The notes beneath the pieces were generated by a model. It saw only the letters and a program-made list of their open reading frames with translations. It ran no database searches and was not told where the DNA came from. Position numbers and translations under genes: made by a program. Positions 24,866-37,757 of a stretch of DNA of 64,000 nucleotides are shown here, in pieces. The stretch is from Nocardia gamkensis NBRC 108242 (lineage in GTDB: Bacteria; Actinomycetota; Actinomycetes; Mycobacteriales; Mycobacteriaceae). Where the stretch lies: assembly GCF_001612985.1 (NCBI RefSeq), contig NZ_BDBM01000014.1, forward strand, positions 1-64,000. The letters run 5' to 3'. Position 1 is the stretch's first letter, and each line of letters starts with the position of its first letter.

Positions 24866-26407
24866 GTGATGGGCATGTCGGTGCTCTCCCGCGCCGCGGC
24901 GGCGCATGCCACCGATGAGGTGGCCGCCACCGTCGTCGCGCTACTCACCAACACCCGGACGACCGCTCCGTCCGAGCTCTTCTCTCCGAAAGCAACTGAA
25001 CTGCAAGGGATTTCGGGTTCGGATGAACTGTCGGGTGTGACGCCTCGCGGGCTGCTCGGCCCGTCCGGCCTGGGTGCCGCCGCGCTGCTGCTTCCGGGCA
25101 GCCCGGACCGTGCCACGACGCCCGCCGTCACATCGGCCGCTGCCCTGGCGGCCGCCACCGACGGCATGGGGGTAGTGCCGGGACCGATTCCGGTAGCGGG
25201 ACGGAACCCGTTGCCGACCGCACCACGCATTCCGTCCGGCCCCACCGGGCTCGGCACCGCGTCCGCGTTCCTCGGACGACATGGCATCGCCGCAACGCCA
25301 CGCACGGCCACGCATGCGGCGCCCGCCCCGCGAACCGGGTCGGACTCCGCTCGCGGTCCCGCACTTGTTCCGCGGGGGCCGAGCGGCCCGGGCACCGCGA
25401 CGGTGGACCGGGACCGCCCGGATCCGATTCCGCCGCTGTACTGCCCGCCGCCCCTGCGGGACGATCCTGCGCTCGCAGAGGCGGTCAACACCGGGATCGT
25501 GGACTGGGCCGAAGAGATCGGGCTGTACCAAGGTCGGCTGGACGAACTGCGCGACGCCGATTTCGGCCGGCTGATCATGCTCGCCCACCCTGACTGCGAC
25601 GACGCCGATCGCCTGCTGGCGGCGGCGAAGTGCGCGGTCTCGGAATGGTCGGTGGACGACTACTACTGCGAGGAGGATGCCGACGACCGGGCTCCGGACG
25701 GCACCCCCTCCAGCGCCGAGGCGGAGTTGGGTCCCCGGCTCGAATTGGCCGCCGCGGCCATGGATCCGGTCCACCTTCCCGCGCGTTACGCCGCCGAACT
25801 CGAGGCGGCCCTCGAGGCCGACCCGATCCTGCGCGCGTTTCGCACGTCCTTCGACCATATGGCTCGCTACGCGCGCCCGGCGCAGCTGGCCCGGCTGCGC
25901 ACCGAGATCGCGGGCTGGTTCATCGCGCTCGGTGCGGAAGCGGGGTGGCGCGCGGCCGGGCGGATGCCGCCGGTATGGGAGTACCTGACCAACCGGCAAC
26001 CGCACAGTTTCCTGCCGTGCATGGCACCGACCGACGTGCTGGGCGGATACGAGCTGCACGCCGCGGAGTACACCGCCCCCGCGGTGCGCCGCGTCGTCAC
26101 CACGGCGGCGCTGGCCAGTCAGATGGTCAACGACCTGTACTCGATGGCTCGCGAGGACCTGTCCAACGGCAGGGAGTTCAATCTGCCGACCGTCCTCGCC
26201 GCCGAGGAGCGCTGCTCGCGCCGCGAGGCCGTGCTGCGCACCGCCGAGGTGCACGACGAGCTGGTGCACCGGTTCGAACGGGAGGCGGCGCCGTTGGCCG
26301 CGGCGGGGTCGCCGGAACTACGCCGCTTCCTCACCGGCCTGTGGGCGTGGATGGGAGGAAACCGCGCCTGGCACGCCGACAGCAAACGCTATCGCGACCC
26401 GCAGTGA
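24866..26407 (+). CDS. 2-methylisoborneol synthase-type terpene cyclase with disordered cargo-loading N-terminus
   Basis: The 513-residue protein has a class I terpene cyclase domain (about 190-513). The metal motif is VDDYYCEED (263-271), the NSE triad is N422, S426, E430 in NDLYSMARE, and the C-terminal RY appears in SKRYRDPQ. The DDxxC pattern is typical of 2-methylisoborneol synthases, which cyclise 2-methyl-geranyl diphosphate. The first 190 residues are low-complexity Ala/Pro/Gly and contain GPSGLGA (65-71), GPTGLGT (125-131) and GPSGPGT (171-177), candidate shell-docking motifs. A 2-methylenebornane synthase is a possible alternative. The start is GTG 24866, ATG 24869 or ATG 24875; none has a clearly better ribosome site. 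Confidence 0.9.
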   Translation: MMGMSVLSRAAAAHATDEVAATVVALLTNTRTTAPSELFSPKATELQGISGSDELSGVTPRGLLGPSGLGAAALLLPGSPDRATTPAVTSAAALAAATDGMGVVPGPIPVAGRNPLPTAPRIPSGPTGLGTASAFLGRHGIAATPRTATHAAPAPRTGSDSARGPALVPRGPSGPGTATVDRDRPDPIPPLYCPPPLRDDPALAEAVNTGIVDWAEEIGLYQGRLDELRDADFGRLIMLAHPDCDDADRLLAAAKCAVSEWSVDDYYCEEDADDRAPDGTPSSAEAELGPRLELAAAAMDPVHLPARYAAELEAALEADPILRAFRTSFDHMARYARPAQLARLRTEIAGWFIALGAEAGWRAAGRMPPVWEYLTNRQPHSFLPCMAPTDVLGGYELHAAEYTAPAVRRVVTTAALASQMVNDLYSMAREDLSNGREFNLPTVLAAEERCSRREAVLRTAEVHDELVHRFEREAAPLAAAGSPELRRFLTGLWAWMGGNRAWHADSKRYRDPQ

Positions 26408-26448
26408 AAGCAATGAAGCAGTACCGCACCGAGAGAGGGTGATCGCGC

Positions 26449-27321
26449 ATGACCATGCTCAACCCGGAGACCGGGACCGTTCTGCGTACCAGCTACCAGA
26501 AGTCTGTCGCCGCGTACTGGAACAACAACCCGAACGACGACCGGGTCAACACCAAACTCGGTGAGGTCGACGGGCTTTACCACCATCACTACGGCATCGG
26601 CGACCCGGACCTGTCGGTGCTGACCGGTCCGGAGGACACCCGAGAGGAACGTCTCGTCACCGAACTGCATCGACTGGAGACCGCACAGGCCGATTTCCTG
26701 CTCGACCATCTCGGCGACGTCCGGCCCGGCGACCGGCTGATGGACGGCGGCTCCGGCCGCGGCGGCACCAGCTTCATGGCCAATCAGCGCTTCGGCTGTC
26801 AGGTCGACGGCGTGACCATCTCCGAGTATCAGGTGGGCTTCGCCAACGACCAGGCCGGGCATCGCGGCATCGCGGACAAGGTGAGGTTCCACTTCCGCAA
26901 CATGCTGGACACCGGCTTCGAGTCCGGTTCCATGCGCGGCATCTGGACCAACGAGACCACCATGTACGTGGACCTGTTCGATCTGTTCCGCGAGTTCTCC
27001 CGGCTGCTGGAGCCGGGCGGGCGCTACGTGTGCATCACCGGCTGCTCCAACGACGTGACCGGTGGCCGATCGTCCTCGGTGAGCTGGATCGACGCGCACT
27101 ACGGCTGCATGATCCATCCGCGCAGCGAGTACTTCCGCGCCATGGCCGAGAACAACCTGGTGCCCATCGCCGTGACCGACCTCACCGCGGCGACCATCCC
27201 GTACTGGGAGCTGCGCACGAAATCCGAGCTCGCCACGGGTGTCGAGAAGCCGTTCCTCACCGCCTATCGGGAGGGCAGCTTCCAGTACCTGCTCATAGCC
27301 GCCGATAAGGTGGGAAGGTGA
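26449..27321 (+). CDS. Geranyl diphosphate 2-C-methyltransferase
   Basis: This 290-residue SAM-dependent enzyme methylates C2 of geranyl diphosphate, giving the non-canonical C11 substrate of the terpene cyclase encoded just upstream. The SAM motif I is LMDGGSGRGGTSFMA (about residues 97-111), and the family's SYQKSVAAYWN start and TNETTMYVDLFDLFREFSRLLEPGG block are present. Length and motifs fit the known GPP methyltransferases that accompany 2-methylisoborneol synthases. Its stop overlaps the isomerase start (GTGA), so the two are translationally coupled. Confidence 0.94.
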   Translation: MTMLNPETGTVLRTSYQKSVAAYWNNNPNDDRVNTKLGEVDGLYHHHYGIGDPDLSVLTGPEDTREERLVTELHRLETAQADFLLDHLGDVRPGDRLMDGGSGRGGTSFMANQRFGCQVDGVTISEYQVGFANDQAGHRGIADKVRFHFRNMLDTGFESGSMRGIWTNETTMYVDLFDLFREFSRLLEPGGRYVCITGCSNDVTGGRSSSVSWIDAHYGCMIHPRSEYFRAMAENNLVPIAVTDLTAATIPYWELRTKSELATGVEKPFLTAYREGSFQYLLIAADKVGR

Positions 27322-27893
27322 CCGACGCCCTCGCCCAGCCGCACACCGACCGCGAGGCCCTGCCCGTCGAGCTCGTCGACGACGTGGGCCGCGCGGTCGG
27401 CGCGTGCTCGGTCGCGGAGGCCCACCTGGCCCCGGGACGGCTGCACCGCGCGTTCTCCGTGTTGCTGTTCGACTCGGCGGGCCGCGTGCTGCTGCAGCAG
27501 CGCGCGGCGGTGAAGACCAGGTTCCCGTCGCTGTGGGCCAACACCTGCTGCGGCCACCCCGCACCGGGTGAACCGGTCGCTACCGCGGCGGGCCTGCGGC
27601 TGACGGAGGAAATGGGCCTGACCATCGCGCTCACCGAGGCGGGGATCTACCGCTACCACGCGGCAGACCTCCGCACCGGCCGCGTCGAGTCCGAATGGGA
27701 CCACGTCCTGATCGGGCGGCTGGACATCGGCGCGCCTCGCCCGGACCCGGCCGAGGTCGCCGATTTCGCTTGGATCCACCCGGACGCCTTACGCGACGCG
27801 CTGGCCGACAATCCGGACGCCTACACGCCGTGGCTGGCCGGTGTCCTCGACGTCGCGGAGCACGCGCAGGTCAGAAGAATCTCGGCCCCCTGA
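27318..27893 (+). CDS. idi: Isopentenyl-diphosphate delta-isomerase, type 1 (Nudix fold)
   Basis: This enzyme interconverts isopentenyl and dimethylallyl diphosphate. The 191-residue protein has the type 1 signature: LWANTCCGHPAPGE with the catalytic cysteine (about residues 72-85), the Nudix-like AAGLRLTEEMGL with the catalytic glutamates, and SEWDHVLIG (about 128-136). The start GTG overlaps the methyltransferase stop. Its place as last gene of the operon suggests it feeds five-carbon units in balance into geranyl diphosphate for the encapsulated cyclase. No prenyl synthase is present in the operon, so GPP must come from elsewhere. Confidence 0.94.
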   Translation: MTDALAQPHTDREALPVELVDDVGRAVGACSVAEAHLAPGRLHRAFSVLLFDSAGRVLLQQRAAVKTRFPSLWANTCCGHPAPGEPVATAAGLRLTEEMGLTIALTEAGIYRYHAADLRTGRVESEWDHVLIGRLDIGAPRPDPAEVADFAWIHPDALRDALADNPDAYTPWLAGVLDVAEHAQVRRISAP

Positions 27894-27982
27894 TCGTCGG
27901 CGTTCTGCACTTTTCTGGTCCGAGGCGGTCGAGCGCGTCGTCGACTGCGGCCGCGCGGCTGCCTCGGCCCAGCTTCGGACTT

Positions 27983-28002
27983 CGGGAAGGTCTCCCTTCC
28001 CG
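27983..28002 (+). terminator. Hairpin terminator after the encapsulin-terpene operon
   Basis: A perfect 8-bp stem with a 4-base loop (arms 27983-27990 and 27995-28002) stands 90 bases after the isomerase stop and is followed by a moderately T-rich GCTGTGTTG. No gene lies between it and idi. Confidence 0.6.
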
Positions 28003-28180
28003 GCTGTGTTGCACGTCGAGTCGCCCCTTGACTCCCGGACCTGGCTACATCCATAGATGCGCATATTTCTGTAACACCATGGACGGAAACTGAGAGAACT
28101 CAAAGGAACGGCACAGGCTGCGGCCAGGACCGTTCGGCATCGTTGATGTTGTAGGAGTTCTCGGTGAAGTGAGGTGCGTG

Positions 28181-28531
28181 ATGGTGGAATTCGAAGTCAC
28201 CGGAACCAGGGTGACAGTGCACGTACTCGGTACCCATCAACTGCTGGCGCTGCGCGACCAGCTGACCTTCGACCTGTCCGACATCACCGCGCTCGGCGTG
28301 GCCGGGGTCGACCGCCGCCCGCCGTGGGTGCGCACGCCCGGCACCTTCTTCCCCGGAGTGATCGCGGCCGGGACATTCCGCGGCAAGGGCCGCAAGGAAT
28401 TCTGGGACACGCGCTTCGACGGGCACGCCATCCGTATCGACTTGGCGGGCGCTGATGTCACACGGCTCGTGGTCGACGTGGCCGACCCCGACACCGAGTT
28501 GCGCAAGCTCGCCACCGCGGTGGCTGCCTGA
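28181..28531 (+). CDS. Conserved small protein of unknown function, PH-like fold suspected
   Basis: The 116-residue protein starts at ATG 28181 with a GAGG ribosome site six bases upstream. Alternating beta strands dominate (VEFEVTGTRVTVHVLG at the start, then APGTFFPGVIAAGTF-like and FWDTRFDGHAIRIDLAGADVTRLVVDVADP), ending in a short helix. This pattern resembles a bacterial pleckstrin-homology-like domain seen in actinobacterial hypotheticals. There is no signal peptide or membrane segment, so it should be cytoplasmic. No neighbour suggests a role. Codon use is like the rest of the window, and I regard it as a real gene of unknown function. Confidence 0.7.
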   Translation: MVEFEVTGTRVTVHVLGTHQLLALRDQLTFDLSDITALGVAGVDRRPPWVRTPGTFFPGVIAAGTFRGKGRKEFWDTRFDGHAIRIDLAGADVTRLVVDVADPDTELRKLATAVAA

Positions 28532-28716
28532 CCTGTTCGAGCGCCGTCTGCTCGCAGCGGGCCGGTGTGCGGCGGGGCGGACTCTCGCTCTGACTCACGC
28601 AGATCCGCCCAGCCGTTTCCCTGTGCGTTCGGTGATTCCCCGCACATCCGGGCCGGGGCCTGCGGGCGCGTGAGCGGTTGCCTCCGGTCCCGTCTGCCTG
28701 ATGGCAGCATGACGGT

Positions 28717-29937
28717 ATGGAGTCGGTCGATATGTCCCGGATCGAGGCGGCCGCGCGGCTGCTCGCCCCGGTGATCCGGCGCACACCGCTGCTGGCCTCG
28801 CGGGTGCTGTCCGAACGTACGGGTGCCGAGGTGTGGCTGAAGTGTGAGAACTTGCAGCGCACCGGTTCGTTCAAGCCGCGCGGCGCCTACAACCGGATCG
28901 CGAATCTGCCGCAGGAGGCGCGGGAACGCGGCGTCGTGGCCGCGAGCGCGGGTAACCATGCGCAAGGGGTCGCGTGGTCGGCGGCGGCTCTCGGCCTCAC
29001 GTCGACGGTGTTCATGCCGATCGGGGCGTCGCTGCCGAAACTGATGGCCACCAAGGCGTACGGGGCGCAGGTCCGCCAAGTCGGCGAGACCATCGACGAG
29101 TCACTGGACGCCGCTCTGGAGTTCGCCGACCGGTCCGGCGCGACGCTCATCCACCCGTTCGACCATCCCGATATCGTGGCCGGTCAGGCCACCGTCGGCA
29201 CGGAGATCGCGGAGCAGTTGCCGGAGGTGGGGACGGTCCTCGTACCCACCGGCGGTGGTGGGCTCTTGGCCGGCGTCGCGGTCGCGCTGCGACATCTCGC
29301 GCCGGACGTGCGCGTCATCGGCGTGCAGGCGGCGGAAGCGGCCGCCTGGCCGGACTCGCTGGCGGCGGGGCGTCCGGTCCGGGTGGAGCGGATGGCGACG
29401 ATGGCCGACGGCATCGCGGTCGGCCGGCCGGGCGTGGTGCCGTTCTCCCACGTGGCGCAGCATGTTTCGGACATCGTGACGGTAGACGAGGAAGCCCTGT
29501 CGCAGGCGTTGCTGCTGTGTCTGGAACGCGCGAAGCTGATCGTCGAGCCCGCGGGTGCCGCGGCGGTCGCCGCCCTGATGAGTCGCACGCCGGAGGAACT
29601 CGGCCTGCGCGGGCCGGTCTGCGCGATCCTGTCCGGCGGCAACATCGACCCGTTGCTGCTGACCAGGGTGATCGGGCACGGGCTCAGCGCGGCAGGCCGC
29701 TACCTCGCGGTGCGCGTGACGATTTCCGATCGCCCGGGTGCGCTGGGGGCGCTGCTGGCGGTGATCGGCAAGACCAGCGCCAGCGTGGTCGACGTGGCGC
29801 ATTCGCGCACCGGGACCTGGCTGGCGGTGGACGAGGTCGAGGTAGCGCTCACGCTGGAAACGCGCGGTTCCGACCATCGCGACGACGTACTCACCGCCCT
29901 CGCGAACGCCGGATACGCGGTCCGCGCCGCGGATTGA
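28717..29937 (+). CDS. ilvA: Threonine ammonia-lyase (biodegradative type with C-terminal ACT domain)
   Basis: This PLP enzyme converts threonine to 2-oxobutanoate and ammonia, the entry to isoleucine synthesis or threonine breakdown. The 406-residue protein has the PLP lysine in TGSFKPRGAYNRI (about residues 48-60), the glycine loop PTGGGGLLAGVA (about 178-189), and one C-terminal ACT domain (about 330-400, RYLAVRVTISDRPGALGALLAVIG). A single ACT domain of this type is typical of TdcB-like/short IlvA enzymes rather than the long, isoleucine-inhibited E. coli IlvA. The start may be ATG 28717 or ATG 28732. It converges on the SMR gene. Confidence 0.9.
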   Translation: MESVDMSRIEAAARLLAPVIRRTPLLASRVLSERTGAEVWLKCENLQRTGSFKPRGAYNRIANLPQEARERGVVAASAGNHAQGVAWSAAALGLTSTVFMPIGASLPKLMATKAYGAQVRQVGETIDESLDAALEFADRSGATLIHPFDHPDIVAGQATVGTEIAEQLPEVGTVLVPTGGGGLLAGVAVALRHLAPDVRVIGVQAAEAAAWPDSLAAGRPVRVERMATMADGIAVGRPGVVPFSHVAQHVSDIVTVDEEALSQALLLCLERAKLIVEPAGAAAVAALMSRTPEELGLRGPVCAILSGGNIDPLLLTRVIGHGLSAAGRYLAVRVTISDRPGALGALLAVIGKTSASVVDVAHSRTGTWLAVDEVEVALTLETRGSDHRDDVLTALANAGYAVRAAD

Positions 29938-30031
29938 CCGCGATGCCGCCCGCAGGGGCGAACCGGCCTGCGACACGGTGCCTTCGCGTCGCCCAGACGG
30001 CTTCGGGTCGCGTGCGTGCGCCGCTAGGAAG

Positions 30032-30355
30032 TCAATGCGCTCCCCCGAGTTCCAAGGCCAGTACGCCGAGAATCACCAGCGCGATGCCGCCGAGTTGCAC
30101 GAGGGTGAGCCGCTCCTCCAGGAACAGCACGCCGATCAGGGCGATCGCGGCGACACCGACCGCCGACCAGATGCCGTAGGCCACGCCGATCGGCATGCCT
30201 CGCTTCAACGCCTGGGCCAGGAAGAAGAACGCGGCGCAATAGCCGACGACCACCACGATCGAGGGGACGAGCTTGGCGAATCCGTCGGATAGTTTCAGCG
30301 AAACGGTCGCGGTCACCTCGGAAGCGATGGCCAAGGCGAGCAGGAGCAAGGTCAT
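30032..30355 (-). CDS. Small multidrug resistance (SMR/EmrE-family) exporter
   Basis: The 107-residue protein has four membrane helices filling almost its whole length. The membrane glutamate that couples proton and drug movement lies in ALAIASEVTATVSLKLSDGF (about Glu13), and the GMPIGVAYGIWSAVG block (53-67) is a family signature. SMR proteins work as antiparallel dimers exporting quaternary ammonium compounds or guanidinium-type cations. It resembles Mmr of mycobacteria. It lies divergent from the cytochrome P450 gene, with about 120 bp between the starts. Confidence 0.93.
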   Translation of the reverse strand: MTLLLLALAIASEVTATVSLKLSDGFAKLVPSIVVVVGYCAAFFFLAQALKRGMPIGVAYGIWSAVGVAAIALIGVLFLEERLTLVQLGGIALVILGVLALELGGAH

Positions 30356-30477
30356 TTTCGCAGCGTAGTCAGAGTCGCGGGCAGGCACAGCGGCACTCGG
30401 CCACCGGCGTAGCCGCTCCCCAGCCCCGGGGATTCGCGGCCCGGTCGCGGTGGACGGCGCGTCGATACGATCGGCCG

Positions 30478-31740
30478 ATGCGTAGCTCGGGCGTTGCGGT
30501 GACCGGTTTTCCGTTCGATGAGGTGACGTGCAACGAGTTGCCGTACGCCGAGCGCGACGAACGGTATCGGCGATTGCACGAGTGGCCCGAGCCGAGCTAT
30601 GCGCATCGGTCCGGGCTGCGGATGATCTGGAAGTACGCCGACGTACGCGAGGTGCTGGAGGCGGCCACGCCGGGCATCTCCAACGCGAATTCGCTGGACC
30701 CGCTCGTGGGTTACGCGCGGATCGCCGCGACACCGCGAGCCATCCCGCCGTTCGTCCGGCACCTGATCCCCCCGCCCGCGAAGGCGACCGCCAACCTGGC
30801 CGACGACCGGTTGCACAAGCGCGTGTGGAACACCATGGCCGGACCGTCGGGACATTTCACCATCTCCCCGGCCGATCGTCCCGCCCGGGCCGCGGCTATG
30901 GCCGAGTACTTCCACGAGGCTGTGCGCGATACGGGGTTCCGCACCGGTGCTCCGTTGGACGTGACCGCGCTATCGATCGGCTACGCGGCCCGGTCCGTCG
31001 GTGCGGCGGTCGGCCTGCCCGCCGCGGACTGGCCGCAGGTGGCCGCCTGGAGCGGAGCGCAATCGGGACTGCTCGGCCGGGTGATGCGCGGACGCGAACT
31101 GGCCGACGCGGTGAGCGCGCTCGGCTGGTTGTTCACGGTGAGCGGAGCGGCGGTGCGGGAGAGCCGGGGCAGCGAGGCGACCGGGTTCGCCCGCAGGCTG
31201 CGCGACGCCGGGCTCTCCCATCGGATCGCGGTGTCCGCCATGGCGAATTCGCTCGCCGCGGGAGTGCACACGGTCAGCGGCAGCATCCAGCAAGGCGTCC
31301 AGCGGTTGCTCGGCGATCCGGACCGCGTGTGGTGGGACCTGCTCGCCGAGCCGGACGGCGGCACCCGGGTGGCGGCGAAGATCCTGCAACTGGATCCCGG
31401 GTTGGTGGCGTGGAAACGTCAGGCCAGGACGCCGGTCGTGCTGTCCAGCGGTACGCGGCTGCCCGCGGGACCGCTGCTCGTGCTGTTCGCCGCGGCCAAC
31501 CGTGACCCGGACGCCTTCCCCGACTGCCTGGCCCTGGACGGGACCGGCAAGTTGCCGTTGACCTTCGGCTTCGGCAGGCACGTGTGCCCCGGCAAGAGCA
31601 TGGCGACGTTGGCCGTCGAAGTATTTCTGCGGCAGTTGCGCGAGCTGGTTCCAGAGGCCGACCTGCTGCCGGATTCCAGTGAAAGCCGGCGGCGCAGCGA
31701 TCTGCTGTTCAGCGGCGCCGATATCACTGTCACCGGGTAG
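30478..31740 (+). CDS. Cytochrome P450 lacking the ExxR motif
   Basis: The 420-residue protein has the heme-binding loop FGFGRHVCPGKSMA (about residues 361-374) with the proximal cysteine. An I-helix-like ANSLAAGVHTVSGS segment lies near residue 258, and the region before the meander, RLPAGPLLVLFAAANRDPDAFPD, is typical. The K-helix, where nearly all P450s carry ExxR, reads AAKILQLDP, so Glu and Arg are replaced by Lys and Gln. Absence of ExxR is known in CYP157-type actinobacterial P450s. Redox partners and substrate are not encoded nearby. It could be an atypical monooxygenase or a non-catalytic heme protein. Confidence 0.85.
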   Translation: MRSSGVAVTGFPFDEVTCNELPYAERDERYRRLHEWPEPSYAHRSGLRMIWKYADVREVLEAATPGISNANSLDPLVGYARIAATPRAIPPFVRHLIPPPAKATANLADDRLHKRVWNTMAGPSGHFTISPADRPARAAAMAEYFHEAVRDTGFRTGAPLDVTALSIGYAARSVGAAVGLPAADWPQVAAWSGAQSGLLGRVMRGRELADAVSALGWLFTVSGAAVRESRGSEATGFARRLRDAGLSHRIAVSAMANSLAAGVHTVSGSIQQGVQRLLGDPDRVWWDLLAEPDGGTRVAAKILQLDPGLVAWKRQARTPVVLSSGTRLPAGPLLVLFAAANRDPDAFPDCLALDGTGKLPLTFGFGRHVCPGKSMATLAVEVFLRQLRELVPEADLLPDSSESRRRSDLLFSGADITVTG

Positions 31741-31760
31741 GTGCGCCGACAGCGATTCCC

Positions 31761-31784
31761 GACCGGCCGCGCCCGGCGCCGGTC
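31761..31784. terminator. Hairpin between convergent P450 and argH genes
   Basis: A 7-bp perfect inverted repeat (GACCGGC and GCCGGTC) with a 10-base loop sits between the two stop codons, 20 bases from each. It may terminate both transcripts; the stem is short, so confidence is moderate. Confidence 0.45.
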
Positions 31785-31803
31785 CGGGCAAGCCAGTCCG
31801 GCG

Positions 31804-33536
<1,733 letters not shown>

Positions 33537-33570
33537 GGCGTGCCGGTGCGTGTCAGAGCACCGGCACGCC
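33537..33570 (-). terminator. Strong hairpin terminator after argG
   Basis: A perfect 13-bp stem with an 8-base loop (arms 33537-33549 and 33558-33570) begins six bases after the argG stop codon. It should separate argG transcripts from argH. No U-run follows. Confidence 0.8.
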
Positions 33571-33576
33571 CGGCGC

Positions 33577-34779
33577 CTACTTCTGGTTGAGGTCGCGACG
33601 GGCGGCGACCTTGGAGGACAGGCCGTGGATCTGCACGAAGCCCTTGGCCAGCGACTGGTCGAAGGTGTCGCCCTCGTCATAGGTGGCCAGGTTGAAGTCG
33701 TAGAGCGACTGCTCCGAGCGGCGGCCGTTGACCACGGCGGAGCCGCCGTGCAGGACCATCCGGATGTCGCCGGACACGTGCTGCTGGGTGTCGCCGATGA
33801 AGGCGTCCAGCGCCCGCTTGAGCGGCGAGAACCAGAGGCCGTCGTAGGCCAGTTCGCCCCAGCGCTGCTCGACCTGGCGCTTGTAGCGGCCCAGCTCGCG
33901 CTCGATGGTGACGTGCTCGAGCGCCTGGTGCGCCGTGATCAGCGCGAGGGCGCCGGGCGCCTCGTAGATCTCCCGGCTCTTGATGCCGACCAGGCGGTCC
34001 TCGACCATGTCCAGCCGGCCCACGCCCTGGCGGCCCGCACGCTTGTTCAGTTCGACGATCGCCTCCAGCACGCTCACCTGGCGGCCGTCGATGGCCACCG
34101 GCACGCCCTTGTCGAAGGTGACGATCAGTTCGTCCGGCGCCTCGAAGTTGACCGTGGGGTCGGAGGTGTAGTCGTAGACGTCCTTGGTCGGGGCGTTCCA
34201 CAGGTCCTCGAGGAACCCGGTCTCGACCGCGCGGCCCCAGACGTTCTGGTCGATGGAGAACGGCGACTTCTTGGTGACGTTGATCGGCAGCGAGTTCTCC
34301 TCGGCGAAGGCGATGGCCTTCTCCCGGGTCCACGCGTAGTCGCGGACCGGGGCGATCACGTTGAGGTCGGGCGCGAGCGCGCCGATGCCGACCTCGAAGC
34401 GGACCTGGTCGTTGCCCTTGCCGGTGCAGCCGTGCGCGACGGTGCTCGCGCCGTGGAACTTCGCGGCTTCGACCAGGTGCTTGACGATGAGCGGGCGGCT
34501 GATCGCCGACACCAGCGGGTACTGGCCCATGTACAGCGCGTTGGCCTGGATGGTGGGCAGGCAGTACTGCTCGGCGAACTCGTCGCGGGCGTCGATCACG
34601 ATCGCCTCGACGGCGCCGCAATCCAGCGCGCGCTGGCGCACCACGTTCATGTCCTCGCCGCCCTGGCCGAGGTCGATGGCCACGGCCACCACTTCGGCGC
34701 CGGTCTCCTTGCCGATCCAGCTGATCGCGACGGAGGTGTCCAGCCCACCGGAGTAGGCGAGTACGACGCGCTCGGACAT
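33577..34779 (-). CDS. argG: Argininosuccinate synthase
   Basis: This enzyme joins citrulline and aspartate with ATP to give argininosuccinate. The 400-residue protein starts [21 protein letters not shown] with the N-type ATP pyrophosphatase P-loop (residues 9-16). It contains [15 protein letters not shown] (about 116-130) and [16 protein letters not shown] start it at ATG 34779, which has GAGGAG upstream; longer in-frame versions run through the promoter. It is preceded by an ARG-box promoter nearly identical to that of argC, so it is transcribed separately from the argCJBDFR operon but under the same control. Confidence 0.97.
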   Translation of the reverse strand: MSERVVLAYSGGLDTSVAISWIGKETGAEVVAVAIDLGQGGEDMNVVRQRALDCGAVEAIVIDARDEFAEQYCLPTIQANALYMGQYPLVSAISRPLIVKHLVEAAKFHGASTVAHGCTGKGNDQVRFEVGIGALAPDLNVIAPVRDYAWTREKAIAFAEENSLPINVTKKSPFSIDQNVWGRAVETGFLEDLWNAPTKDVYDYTSDPTVNFEAPDELIVTFDKGVPVAIDGRQVSVLEAIVELNKRAGRQGVGRLDMVEDRLVGIKSREIYEAPGALALITAHQALEHVTIERELGRYKRQVEQRWGELAYDGLWFSPLKRALDAFIGDTQQHVSGDIRMVLHGGSAVVNGRRSEQSLYDFNLATYDEGDTFDQSLAKGFVQIHGLSSKVAARRDLNQK

Positions 34780-34855
34780 GTTCTGTGTGCTCCTCGATGG
34801 TTCGTGTGCCTGATGCGGACCGGCTTCCCGCCACAGCGGCCCGCACGTCCTGCAA

Positions 34856-34888
34856 ATGATTATGCACGACGATGCAAGCCCATTCATA
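34856..34888 (-). promoter_or_regulatory. ARG-box promoter of argG
   Basis: These 33 bases match the block before argC at 29 of 33 positions. On the minus strand they contain the dyad TGCAT-CGTC-GTGCA and a CATAAT -10 box (34864 to 34859), placing the operator over the core promoter. The predicted transcript starts some 72 bases before argG. The position and match to argC point to ArgR, encoded at 35117, as the regulator. Confidence 0.8.
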
Positions 34889-35116
34889 ATCGGGTGGGGC
34901 GTCGCCCTGTGCTGGGACAACGGCTCCGTCTACACCCTCGCACAGCCGCCGTCCTCCGCGCTCGCGATGCCTACCCGTGGGCGAAAAGGAGCCGAAACCG
35001 CGCGCCCCGCAAGCAGGTGAGCGCCCGGCTTCGGGCCGAGCGAACCGCGCATCGGACTGCTTATCGCTGCACGTCGGGGATCAGCGACGAAGGCGAGTCG
35101 CACGGACGCGCCCGGC

Positions 35117-37753
<2,637 letters not shown>

Positions 37754-37757
<4 letters not shown>

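Noticed and set aside
24866-26407. Geosmin or epi-isozizaene synthase as the identity of the terpene cyclase
   Set aside because: The protein has one cyclase domain, the DDYYCEED motif of 2-methylisoborneol synthases, a long disordered N-terminus, and a GPP methyltransferase next door.
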